15,288 nt of DNA, from assembly GCA_003558625.1 (NCBI GenBank), contig PWPP01000113.1:1-15288 (forward strand), given 5' to 3'. This DNA is from Syntrophomonas sp. GTDB taxonomy: Bacteria > Bacillota > Syntrophomonadia > Syntrophomonadales > Syntrophomonadaceae. This document shows, piece by piece, positions 1 through 6,623 of this stretch. Every line of letters starts with the position of its first letter. Within the stretch, counting starts at the first letter, position 1. The position numbers and the translations under genes were made by a program. Under the pieces are notes generated by a model. That model searched no databases. It was not told the DNA's origin and was given only the letters and a program-made list of their open reading frames with translations.

Positions 1-2
1 CC

Positions 3-188
3 CAGTGCGACATGACCCCGTGTGTATATGGTTGTCCCGCTGATTTATACAAGATGAAAAATGGAGAAATCAGTTTCGACAGTGCCGGGTGCCTGGAATG
101 TGGCACCTGCAGAATCATATGTCCCTCATCAGCCCTTAGCTGGAAGTATCCCCGGGGTGGATTTGGCATTATTTTCCGTTATGGGTAA
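3..188 (+). CDS. fixX: FixX-type ferredoxin-like protein, 3' part only
   Basis: The 5' end lies outside the window and 61 residues are visible. Seen: a cysteine cluster (C2, C7, C11 of the visible part, the last followed by PADLY), then GCLECGTCRIICP, then the C-terminal YPRGGFGIIFRYG ending in TAA. This cysteine layout and the YPRGGFG tail are characteristic of FixX, the small ferredoxin partner of the FixAB electron-transfer flavoprotein and the FixC quinone oxidoreductase. Family knowledge: FixABCX moves electrons between NADH, quinone and ferredoxin, in some bacteria by flavin-based bifurcation. It probably ends a fixABCX operon lying to the left, but that is inference because no other fix gene is in the window. 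A hairpin terminator follows closely. An overlapping ATG-started frame at 61-252 is a shadow without these motifs. Confidence 0.9.
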   Translation, partial: QCDMTPCVYGCPADLYKMKNGEISFDSAGCLECGTCRIICPSSALSWKYPRGGFGIIFRYG

Positions 189-213
189 AGATTTTATCAT
201 TGCTCAAAAAATT

Positions 214-245
214 AAAAAAGCAAGCATGCTGTGCTTGCTTTTTTT
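214..245. terminator. Bidirectional intrinsic terminator between fixX and the GntR regulator
   Basis: A perfect inverted repeat has arms 214-226 and 232-244 and a 5-base loop. The core is AAGCAAGCA / TGCTTGCTT, flanked by A-runs on the left and T-runs on the right. It gives a U-tract on either strand, so it can end both fixX (plus) and the convergent regulator (minus). It sits 25 bases after the fixX stop and 35 bases after the regulator stop. Confidence 0.85.
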
Positions 246-279
246 ACGGTAATCCCTTTTAAAATGCTCACAAAAAAAT

Positions 280-1002
280 TCAGTCCTTAAGGGACTCTAA
301 ATGTATCATTCCATCCATGCCGGCTTCTATATTATTAATGTGTTCAAGCATATTTTGCCGTGCCTGCTCAGGGTTTCTGATCAGAATAGCCTGAAATATT
401 GCCTCGTGTTCAGCAATAATTTGAGGGCCCATGATGGCATCTGCAAATAGTTTTTCCCGGTTGGTGCGGAAGGTATGGTGCATCAAATCCGCCACAGTAT
501 TCATAATTCGCAATAATATCGTGTTCTGTGTGGCTTCCGCAATAGAGAAGTGAAATTTCAGGTCATATTCCACGGCCGAGGCAACACTGGTGGCAGTTTT
601 CATTTTATGTAAATTGTCTCTGATTTTTTCCAGATTGGTTTCAGAAGCCCTTAGGGCGGCCAGGGCAGCTGATTCGGTTTCCAAAACCCTTCGGACTTCC
701 ATCATTTGTGCTCCCGGATTTCTTTCAACGGCTAGGACCAGGGCTAAAGGTTCAAAGGTTTCAGAAATATTGGTTTGGCGGACAAAGGTTCCTTCACCGG
801 AACGCACCGCTAGAATCCCGATAGCTTCCAATGCAGTTAAAGCTTCCCGGACGGAAGTACGGCTGACACCCAAAGCTTCAGCCATATCCCTTTCTGATGG
901 AAGTTTATCACCCGGTTTCAACTCCCCCTTAGTGATCATGCCTTTAAGCTGTTCTACGATTTCCTCATATATTTTTTTGGTTTTAATCGCTTGAAATCCC
1001 AA
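280..1002 (-). CDS. GntR-family transcriptional regulator, FadR subfamily
   Basis: A cytoplasmic DNA-binding regulator of 240 aa when started at the TTG at 1002. Seen: an N-terminal winged helix (about residues 8-76) with the GntR signature LPSERDMAEALGVSRTSVREAL and wing GEGTFV, then an all-helical FCD ligand domain (about 85-230). The FCD metal-binding set is intact: D147, H151, H199, H221. The TTG start is preferred because AAAGAGGTG lies 6 bases upstream and family proteins usually start just before a FQAIKTKKIYEEI-like stretch. An upstream ATG at 1119 would add 39 residues but has no ribosome site. Family members often bind carboxylic acids and repress metabolic operons. It lies downstream of the oxidoreductase operon on the same strand, with no clear terminator between, and a FadR-type dyad sits at that operon's promoter, so it probably controls those genes (inference). 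The ligand is unknown. Confidence 0.88.
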   Translation of the reverse strand: MGFQAIKTKKIYEEIVEQLKGMITKGELKPGDKLPSERDMAEALGVSRTSVREALTALEAIGILAVRSGEGTFVRQTNISETFEPLALVLAVERNPGAQMMEVRRVLETESAALAALRASETNLEKIRDNLHKMKTATSVASAVEYDLKFHFSIAEATQNTILLRIMNTVADLMHHTFRTNREKLFADAIMGPQIIAEHEAIFQAILIRNPEQARQNMLEHINNIEAGMDGMIHLESLKD

Positions 1003-1025
1003 GCAAGGCACCTCTTTCCTGGCTA

Positions 1026-1053
1026 ATAAGATGAGATCGGCCCGCATTTTCAA
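1026..1053 (-). promoter_or_regulatory. Possible sigma-A promoter of the GntR regulator
   Basis: On the minus strand TTGAAA (1053-1048) is followed after 16 bases by TCTTAT (1031-1026), which matches the consensus 4 of 6 in the -10 element. Transcription would begin just before the AAAGAGGTG ribosome site of the TTG start. It is a weak prediction; read-through from the oxidoreductase operon is an alternative. Confidence 0.3.
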
Positions 1054-1216
1054 ACAGGCTGTCCTTATCTCTTTCATACGCAATAATCCATGATCAGGCA
1101 GGTCATGTAATCTTTTCATCGTGTGTCCGGTTTTTAGAAACTATTTTAAGCCACGAAATGGAGTTTTTGAACCCATCATGAACATTTACCTGCAGGCTAA
1201 AAACAAAGAATACAGC

Positions 1217-1783
1217 TTAGGCAATCTCCAGAATTTTGACATCACGTTTTCTTACATAATCCATGCCGGTTTGCATGGCTTTTATATTTAAGGGCATCTT
1301 ATCCATATATTTGCCTTTAAACGTCTTAACCAGATAGTCGTAAATATGGTTGTTATCAATAATTTTTGTCAGTTCCAGTAAGGCCCCCAGCATAATCATA
1401 TTGGAACCCTGGGGAAAACCGATCTCATTGGCTAATTCCTGGCAGGGAATTACCAGGGCATGTATATCGTTTCTCTGTACATCCTGGTGTACCAGTGAAC
1501 CATTTACCAGCAACAATCCCCCTGATTTGAGCATGGGCTCAAACTTTTCCAGGGAGGGATGGTTCATAACTACAACATTCTGGGGGTGGGCTACCACGGG
1601 CGAACTGATTTCCCGGTCCGAAATGGTAACGGTGCAGTTGGCGGTTCCTCCTCGCATTTCTGCTCCATAGGAAGGCACATACGATACTTTTTTTCCTTCA
1701 ATCATCGCTGCATATGCTAAAAACAAGCCCATGGAAAGAACCCCTTGACCTCCAAATCCTGCCATTACAAAATCTCTTTTCAC
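1217..1783 (-). CDS. 2-oxoacid:ferredoxin oxidoreductase, gamma subunit
   Basis: A 188-aa subunit of the cytoplasmic ferredoxin-dependent 2-oxoacid oxidoreductase, which decarboxylates a 2-oxoacid oxidatively to an acyl-CoA with reduction of ferredoxin. Seen: the N-terminal nucleotide-fold motif GFGGQGVLSMG at about residues 9-19, then the family stretch YVPSYGAEMRGGTANC near 36-51. Length is normal for a free-standing gamma subunit (about 180-190 aa). The start is GTG at 1783, with GGAG 9 bases upstream; an ATG two bases further up is out of frame and hits a stop at once. It is the last of five coupled genes, 6 bases after the beta stop. The general class is certain; the substrate is not set by this subunit. 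Confidence 0.93.
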   Translation of the reverse strand: MKRDFVMAGFGGQGVLSMGLFLAYAAMIEGKKVSYVPSYGAEMRGGTANCTVTISDREISSPVVAHPQNVVVMNHPSLEKFEPMLKSGGLLLVNGSLVHQDVQRNDIHALVIPCQELANEIGFPQGSNMIMLGALLELTKIIDNNHIYDYLVKTFKGKYMDKMPLNIKAMQTGMDYVRKRDVKILEIA

Positions 1784-1789
1784 ATCAGA

Positions 1790-2536
1790 TCACTCCTTTT
1801 TAAGTTTAAACTCTCCCAGGGGATAAACCGGAAGCATATTATCTTTAACATGGTCCAGAGCTTCCAGGGGATTCATACCCCAGTTGGTAGGACAGGCGGA
1901 AAGCACTTCTACCAAGCTAAAACCCAACCCGGCCATTTGCGTTTCAAAAGCCTTGCGGATTGCTTTTTTGGTTTTTAATACCTGGGCCGGGTTAAAGACT
2001 GCGGTACGGGCAATATAGGCTGAACCGTCCATGGTAGCCAGCATTTCACAAACTTTCATGGGATAACCCGCTTGTTCCCGGGTTCTGCCCCGGGGAGTGG
2101 TTGTGGTCTGTTGTCCCATGAGGGTCGTTGGAGCCATTTGCCCACCGGTCATGCCGTATAAGGTATTATTTACAAAAATAATGGTGATATTTTCTCCCCG
2201 GACGGCGGAATGGACCATCTCGGTGGTACCGATGGCTGCTAGATCCCCATCACCCTGATAAGTAAATACCAGCTTATCGGGCAAGACCCTTTTCACCCCG
2301 GTGGCAACAGCAGGGGCTCTGCCATGGGAAGGACCGATACCATCAAAATTAAAATAATTATAGGAAAAAACTCCGCAACCCACTGAGCCGACTCCTATGG
2401 TCTGACTCTGGAGTCCCATCTCCTCTACCACTTCAGCACATAGGCGATGTACAATCCCGTGGTGGCAACCGGGGCAGAAATGCCAGGGCTTGTCGTGAAG
2501 CGTCTGGGGTCTTTGATATCCTTTTATTTTAGCCAA
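1790..2536 (-). CDS. 2-oxoacid:ferredoxin oxidoreductase, beta subunit (TPP-binding)
   Basis: The catalytic thiamine-pyrophosphate subunit, 248 aa. Seen: CPGCHHG with C21 and C24, GVGSVGC with C54, and a later C215 (SACPTNWG). These four cysteines fit the [4Fe-4S] ligand set known in beta subunits of this superfamily. The TPP/Mg motif runs from GDGD (95-98) to NN (123-124). GPSHGRAPAVATG (68-80) is also typical. The start is TTG at 2536: GGAGGTG lies 7 bases upstream and the start overlaps the alpha stop by 8 bases, indicating translational coupling. The sequence suits 2-oxoglutarate or branched-chain 2-oxoacid enzymes (KorB/Vor group); which substrate is used cannot be read from the sequence alone. 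Confidence 0.93.
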   Translation of the reverse strand: MAKIKGYQRPQTLHDKPWHFCPGCHHGIVHRLCAEVVEEMGLQSQTIGVGSVGCGVFSYNYFNFDGIGPSHGRAPAVATGVKRVLPDKLVFTYQGDGDLAAIGTTEMVHSAVRGENITIIFVNNTLYGMTGGQMAPTTLMGQQTTTTPRGRTREQAGYPMKVCEMLATMDGSAYIARTAVFNPAQVLKTKKAIRKAFETQMAGLGFSLVEVLSACPTNWGMNPLEALDHVKDNMLPVYPLGEFKLKKE

Positions 2537-3593
2537 TTTTGCTCACCTCCCCGGCTTCAGCCTTAATAAATTCAAATATTTCGTCCGGGTTGGGCACCAG
2601 ACCAATCCGGTTAAAAAGCTTCACCGGAACCTTATCTCTGATCCCCAAGCGAACATCTTCAATCATTTGTCCCATACTGATCTCAGCACTGATTAACAGG
2701 CGCGCCTGCTTGGCGGCTGCCTGTAATTGCAGATCCGGAAAGGGCCACAGGGTGATGGGGCGGAAAAGACCGGCTTTAATTCCTGCTTCCCGAGCCATTT
2801 CCACTCCGGCCCGGGCTACCCGGCTGGCGATACCGTAAGATACTACCAGGATTTCCGCATCATCGGTAAAATATTCCTGGGATCGTTTTTCCCGGGCTTC
2901 AATATCCCTATATTTATCAAATAAGCGGTGACAGTGATTTTCCAGATCCGGGGCAGGTAGGTATAGGGTATGAACGATATTGGGCCCCCGCCCTTCCATT
3001 CCTGTAGTTGCCCAGGGGCGATCCACCGGTGGAGGCAGATAATCCGGAAAGACCACCGGTTCCATCATTTGTCCCAACATGCCGTCGCCGAACACCATCA
3101 CCGGGGTGCGATATTTTTCTGACAGTTCAAAGGCCAGCATGGTATGGTCAATGAGCTCCTGAACCGAAGAAGGAGCCAGGACAATGAGTTTGTAATCTCC
3201 ATGTCCCCCGCCTTTTACCGACTGGAAATAATCTGCCTGGGAGGGGTGTATACCCCCAAGACCGGGTGCTCCACGCATAATATTTATGATTACGGCAGGC
3301 AATTGGGCGGAAGCAATATAAGAAATACCTTCCTGCATCAGGGAGATGCCAGGGCTGGATGAAGCTGTCATAACCCTGGCCCCGGCACAGGAAGCTCCAA
3401 ATACCATATTAATGGCAGAGATTTCACTTTCTGCCTGGACATAAGCCCCACCTTCTTCCGGCAGGCGCCGGGCCAGGTATTCCAGGACTTCGGTTTGAGG
3501 GGTTATAGGGTATCCGAAAAAATGGCGGCAGTTGGCGCGTATCGCTGCTTCACCGATCGCTTCGTTGCCTTTCATCAAGATTACTTCACTCAT
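2529..3593 (-). CDS. vorB: 2-oxoacid:ferredoxin oxidoreductase, alpha subunit (VorB type)
   Basis: A 354-aa subunit carrying the pyrimidine-binding TPP half and the transketolase C-terminal-like domain. Seen: MKGNEAIGEAAIRA at the start, GYPITPQTE (about 27-35), AESEISAINMVFGASCAGARVMTASSSPG, then GLGGIHPSQADYFQ and VKGGGHGDYK. From memory this pattern, including the GGGHG stretch, matches the 3-methyl-2-oxobutanoate (2-oxoisovalerate) oxidoreductase subunit VorB better than pyruvate enzymes. The gene starts with ATG in a 4-base ATGA overlap with the delta stop. The likely reaction is 2-oxoisovalerate + CoA + oxidized ferredoxin to isobutyryl-CoA + CO2 + reduced ferredoxin, used in amino-acid fermentation or in reverse for biosynthesis. 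2-Oxoglutarate is the main alternative substrate. Confidence 0.9.
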   Translation of the reverse strand: MSEVILMKGNEAIGEAAIRANCRHFFGYPITPQTEVLEYLARRLPEEGGAYVQAESEISAINMVFGASCAGARVMTASSSPGISLMQEGISYIASAQLPAVIINIMRGAPGLGGIHPSQADYFQSVKGGGHGDYKLIVLAPSSVQELIDHTMLAFELSEKYRTPVMVFGDGMLGQMMEPVVFPDYLPPPVDRPWATTGMEGRGPNIVHTLYLPAPDLENHCHRLFDKYRDIEAREKRSQEYFTDDAEILVVSYGIASRVARAGVEMAREAGIKAGLFRPITLWPFPDLQLQAAAKQARLLISAEISMGQMIEDVRLGIRDKVPVKLFNRIGLVPNPDEIFEFIKAEAGEVSKIG

Positions 3594-3805
3594 ACCGCGG
3601 CCTCCTCTACTACCTCAATAATGACTTCCGGGCACATCAGTGCACAGATGGCACAGCCGGTACAGCCGGCCATGTCGTCAATGATGGCGTAATTGTAGCC
3701 CAGGCGATTCCGTTGCTCACTTAAATACATGATGCTTTTGGGACAAAATTGTATGCAAAGGCCACAACCTTTGCATCTTTCTTCATTAAAAATCACTCTG
3801 GTCAC
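3590..3805 (-). CDS. 2-oxoacid:ferredoxin oxidoreductase, delta (2x[4Fe-4S] ferredoxin) subunit
   Basis: A small bacterial-type ferredoxin subunit of 71 aa that carries electrons from the TPP site to external ferredoxin. Seen: two complete CxxCxxCxxxCP motifs, CKGCGLCIQFCP near residues 11-22 and CTGCAICALMCP near 48-59. I choose the GTG at 3805: it overlaps the upstream ATPase stop as GTGA, and the family usually starts just before RVIFNEERCKGC. An ATG at 3844 would add 13 residues and lie 40 bases inside the ATPase gene. AAAGGAGG lies 13 bases upstream of the GTG, a little far but usable with coupling. The stop overlaps the alpha start by 4 bases. Confidence 0.92.
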   Translation of the reverse strand: MTRVIFNEERCKGCGLCIQFCPKSIMYLSEQRNRLGYNYAIIDDMAGCTGCAICALMCPEVIIEVVEEAAV

Positions 3806-4530
3806 TGCTTTTTTCCATCCTCCTTTTGTTGTTTCAATAACCATCCCGGGGTTAAGAAAATATCAATCGGTCTTACCCTACAGGGAAAATCAGAGAATAA
3901 TTTTTGATGTTCCCGGAATAAATCACGGTATACCAGGATCTCTACCATAGGGAGAGCCATTAGTTCTGCTGCCCGGTTTACCAATTCATGTTTGGCTAAC
4001 AAAGAATCGATATTTGTGGATATGCCGGAATTTGGATTGCTGACCACGCCATTTATTTTCAGGCCGGACCGGTATTCAATTTCCTCTTTCATGGTGTGGA
4101 TATCTTCTATGGTATGGGTAAAAGGGCGATAGGGATTAACGACCAACAATATATCATGGTCCACTCCCAAAATACAATCCCGGTAACCTCTAAGAGCAGT
4201 AGCTCCCATATCGTCACCACCGACATCAATAATAACATTCATTTCCAGGTTTTTAATCAGGGCCGCAATTCCGGGCCCTGGGATGGGAAGATCAGAATGC
4301 AGAACATCTTCCCGGGGAACGATGGTTTGAACCTGGCGATCTTCAAGTAATTGCCGGACTTCCCGGACGCGAAAATAGGCATTTACTAAATCCAGGTCCA
4401 CCAAGGTCATATTGGCAATACAATTCGTTTGTGCCCTCTCCAGGGCCAGGTTAATAGCATATTCGCTTTTTCCGCTGCCAAAGCTTCCCGTAATAATGAC
4501 CAGCCGGGTAAAAGTCCAGGTCGAATCCAT
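3802..4530 (-). CDS. P-loop ATPase (MinD/CobQ-like fold) leading the oxidoreductase operon
   Basis: A soluble protein of 242 aa from the ATG at 4530; an in-frame GTG at 4545 would add 5 residues. Seen: Walker A GSFGSGKSEY at residues 15-24, a DLDLVNAYF stretch near 55-63, and a Walker-B-like VIIDVGGDDMGA in the middle, followed by hydrophobic ILLVVNPYRPFT. This layout resembles deviant-P-loop partition/CobQ-type ATPases, although the lysine pattern is of the plain GxxGxGKS form. No membrane segment or cysteine pair is obvious. It is the first gene of the operon and ends in a 4-base GTGA overlap with the delta subunit, so it is made together with the enzyme. Its role is not known to me. Assembly, cofactor loading or regulation of the oxidoreductase are guesses based on position only. 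Confidence 0.8.
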   Translation of the reverse strand: MDSTWTFTRLVIITGSFGSGKSEYAINLALERAQTNCIANMTLVDLDLVNAYFRVREVRQLLEDRQVQTIVPREDVLHSDLPIPGPGIAALIKNLEMNVIIDVGGDDMGATALRGYRDCILGVDHDILLVVNPYRPFTHTIEDIHTMKEEIEYRSGLKINGVVSNPNSGISTNIDSLLAKHELVNRAAELMALPMVEILVYRDLFREHQKLFSDFPCRVRPIDIFLTPGWLLKQQKEDGKKQ

Positions 4531-4568
4531 CAATAAACAGCCCACTTTCCAACTGCCCGGTGACCTGA

Positions 4569-4579
4569 TGGTCAGACCA
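4569..4579. promoter_or_regulatory. Candidate FadR-family operator upstream of the oxidoreductase operon
   Basis: TGGTCAGACCA is a perfect 11-base dyad. The FadR subfamily of GntR regulators characteristically binds TGGT-N3-ACCA or close variants, and a FadR-subfamily gene lies at 280-1002. The site lies at the predicted transcription start of the minus-strand operon, where a bound protein would block RNA polymerase. A second AT-rich dyad, TGAATTAAATTCA (4584-4596), lies just upstream and overlaps the predicted -10. Confidence 0.55.
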
Positions 4580-4586
4580 CCATTGA

Positions 4587-4614
4587 ATTAAATTCATTAT
4601 ACTAGCTTGTTCAA
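4587..4614 (-). promoter_or_regulatory. Predicted promoter of the ATPase/oxidoreductase operon
   Basis: On the minus strand TTGAAC (4614-4609) is followed after 16 bases by TTTAAT (4592-4587), 5 of 6 to the -10 consensus. This puts the start of transcription near 4580, directly at the FadR-type dyad. A perfect TATAAT is also present (4601-4596), but it has no good -35 at normal spacing. Confidence 0.45.
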
Positions 4615-4667
4615 ATTCCTGCTAGAGGTTTAAGGAAAAACCTGCTCTATATAAGGGACATGTCTGC

Positions 4668-4696
4668 TTGTGCCTTGGATTTGCTGGTGCTACAAT
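4668..4696 (+). promoter_or_regulatory. Weak candidate promoter of mgtE
   Basis: TTGTGC (4668-4673) and TACAAT (4691-4696) are separated by 17 bases on the plus strand, about 65 bases before the mgtE start. The -35 match is poor (3 of 6). I looked for an M-box magnesium riboswitch in 4546-4760 and found no convincing core. Confidence 0.3.
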
Positions 4697-4760
4697 GGGA
4701 TTGGGTCCTACCTGCTAAAAATCCCAGATTTTTTATGATTCGCATAAAAGGGGGGGGAAC

Positions 4761-6104
4761 ATGAGTGATATTAAGCCCATTATAAAGGAACTAATTGACA
4801 GACAAGATTGGCGAGAACTACGAAAACAGGCCTGGTCTGATTGGCCCATCCCGGATACTGCCGATGCGGTAATTGGACTGGATAAATCCGACCGGGTATT
4901 GTTTTTTCGCATCCTGCCCCGGGAAATATCAGCAGAAGTTTTTTCCTACCTGGATAAAGAACAGAAAAACACCCTGCTAAAAGATTTAAGCGATGAGGAG
5001 ACCCGCATTCTCTTGGCCAACCTGAGACCTGATGATAGGACCACATTATTTGAGGAATTACCCGGCCAGGCTACCCAGAGGTTATTGAACCTTCTGAGTC
5101 CGCAGGATTTGAAAGAGGCCTGTCTTCTGCTGGGCTATCCTGAAGAGAGCGTAGGACGCTTAATGACCCCGGATTATGTAGCCATAAGACCTTACTGGAC
5201 AATTGAGGAAGCCCTGAGGCGTATCCGGGTGAAAGGCAAGAAAAGTGAAACCCTAAACACCATATATGTCACCGATGATGCTTGGAAGCTCTTAGATGCC
5301 ATTGAACTCCACCGTTTAATCCTGGCTGATCCCCAAAGCAAAGTGGAAGAGTTGATGGGACTTTCCTTTGTCAGACTATCGGCCTTTGAAGACAGGGAAA
5401 ATGCTGTTCATACCATGCAGAAGTATGACGTATTTGCCCTTCCCGTAGTAGACTCCGGTGGCGTTTTGATTGGGGTAGTGACCTTTGATGATGTTATGGA
5501 CGTGGCCCAGGAAGAAGCCACAGAAGACTTCCATAAAGGGGCTGCGGTTGCACCCCTGAAAATGAGCTACCAGGAAGCCACTGTTCCCGAACTATACCGC
5601 AAGCGGATCGGCTGGCTCATGATCCTGGCTTTTGTTGGTCTTTTATCTTCCGGGGTTATTGCCGTTTATGAGGATACTCTACACCAGATCATCGCCCTGG
5701 CGGTCTTTATTCCCTTACTGATGGGGAGCGGAGGTAATGCCGGTGCCCAGTCAGCTACCCTTATGGTTCGAGCCCTGGCCATCGGTGATGTATATATTAA
5801 CCAGTGGTTTAAGGTTTTTGTAAAAGAAATAGTAGTAGGTGCTTTTCTCGGGGTTTCCCTGGGATTATTGGTATCCATGTTCGGTTACGTCCGGGGAGGG
5901 ATGGAAATTGGTTTGATCGTTGGGCTCACCATGATGCTGGTTATCGTAGCGGCCAATATCATCGGCATGACCCTTCCTTTTCTGTTGACCAGCTTTGGAA
6001 TAGACCCGGCGGTGGCCAGTAACCCCCTGATTACCTCGATCACGGATGTCTTAGGATTGCTAATATATTTTGCCGTGGCCGGATTAATTATTGGCGTATT
6101 TTGA
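4761..6104 (+). CDS. mgtE: Magnesium transporter MgtE
   Basis: An inner-membrane Mg2+ channel/transporter of 447 aa, the usual family length. Seen in order: a cytoplasmic helical MgtE N domain (about 25-125), a CBS-domain pair (about 130-255, starting at GRLMTPDYVAI), a connecting helix, and five predicted membrane helices from about 284 to the end. The signature PLLMGSGGNAGAQS (319-332) and the pore-region aspartate in SITDVLG (D429) are present. Known role of the family: the N and CBS domains sense cytoplasmic Mg2+ and close the pore when it is plentiful. ATG follows a strong G-rich ribosome site (AAAAGGGGGGG, 5 bases away). It is transcribed divergently from the oxidoreductase operon and appears to be a single-gene unit. 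Confidence 0.97.
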   Translation: MSDIKPIIKELIDRQDWRELRKQAWSDWPIPDTADAVIGLDKSDRVLFFRILPREISAEVFSYLDKEQKNTLLKDLSDEETRILLANLRPDDRTTLFEELPGQATQRLLNLLSPQDLKEACLLLGYPEESVGRLMTPDYVAIRPYWTIEEALRRIRVKGKKSETLNTIYVTDDAWKLLDAIELHRLILADPQSKVEELMGLSFVRLSAFEDRENAVHTMQKYDVFALPVVDSGGVLIGVVTFDDVMDVAQEEATEDFHKGAAVAPLKMSYQEATVPELYRKRIGWLMILAFVGLLSSGVIAVYEDTLHQIIALAVFIPLLMGSGGNAGAQSATLMVRALAIGDVYINQWFKVFVKEIVVGAFLGVSLGLLVSMFGYVRGGMEIGLIVGLTMMLVIVAANIIGMTLPFLLTSFGIDPAVASNPLITSITDVLGLLIYFAVAGLIIGVF

Positions 6105-6118
6105 CAGCATTATAAGCA

Positions 6119-6157
6119 AGCAGTTCCTTGCCATCTATAACAAGCAAGGGGACTGCT
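6119..6157 (+). terminator. Hairpin after mgtE, possible terminator
   Basis: The arms 6119-6131 (AGCAGTTCCTTGC) and 6144-6157 (GCAAGGGGACTGCT) pair over about 13 bp with two G-U pairs and one bulged A, and a 12-base loop. It begins 15 bases after the mgtE stop. No U-tract follows, so it is not a standard intrinsic terminator. It may protect the transcript end or work with Rho. Confidence 0.4.
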
Positions 6158-6248
6158 ACCGCATACCGTGATGCCTAAACGGAAGAACCTGGATGTTCCC
6201 TTTTATAAAGATCCCCGTTAAAATAATGATATAAAGAAGGTGATCTGC

Positions 6249-6617
6249 TTGCTGATTGGGATCGATATTGTGGATATAGAAAGAATAGAAATCGCTGCCA
6301 ACCGGAGCACCCGGTTTTTATCCCGTGTTTATACCCCGGGGGAGTTACAGTATTGTCTGCAAAAGAAAAACCCATATCCTTCTTTGGCAGCACGCTTTGC
6401 TGCCAAAGAAGCATTTCTAAAGCTGGACCCCCTTTTAATGAAAACATTTCGCTTTCATGACCTGGAAATTTTGCCCGATGCCTATGGTGCACCACAATTA
6501 AAGCTGTATGCAGGTGCTTATGCTATGGCATCCCGGCTGAAATTAACCGATATATCCATTAGCTTATCCCATGGAAAAAAGCAGGCGATTGCAGCTGTTA
6601 TTGCCAGGAAGGAATGA
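6249..6617 (+). CDS. acpS: Holo-[acyl-carrier-protein] synthase AcpS
   Basis: A cytoplasmic enzyme that moves 4'-phosphopantetheine from CoA to a serine of acyl carrier protein, needed for fatty acid synthesis. The product is 122 aa, normal for the family. Seen: the N-terminal GIDIVDIERI with metal-ligand D6, then RFAAKEAFLK with E54, and the late SISLSHGKKQAIA. The TTG at 6249 is chosen: AAGAAGGTG lies 6 bases before it and the protein then begins MLIGIDIV as in homologs. The frame also opens at a GTG at 6240, but that GTG is part of the ribosome site. It is followed 6 bases later by nnr, a pairing common in Firmicutes. Confidence 0.95.
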   Translation: MLIGIDIVDIERIEIAANRSTRFLSRVYTPGELQYCLQKKNPYPSLAARFAAKEAFLKLDPLLMKTFRFHDLEILPDAYGAPQLKLYAGAYAMASRLKLTDISISLSHGKKQAIAAVIARKE

Positions 6618-6623
6618 TGCAGG

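Noticed and set aside
61..252. A 63-codon open frame at the left end
   Set aside because: It overlaps the fixX frame, which carries the full cysteine and YPRGGFG signatures, and it runs through the terminator hairpin.
1003..1119. N-terminal extension of 39 residues on the GntR regulator
   Set aside because: The ATG at 1119 has no ribosome site, and the TTG at 1002 has a strong one and gives the family's normal N-terminus.
4546..4760. M-box magnesium riboswitch before mgtE
   Set aside because: Only short scattered similarities (such as TGCTTGT and GTGCTA) are present; the conserved core stems are not recognisable.
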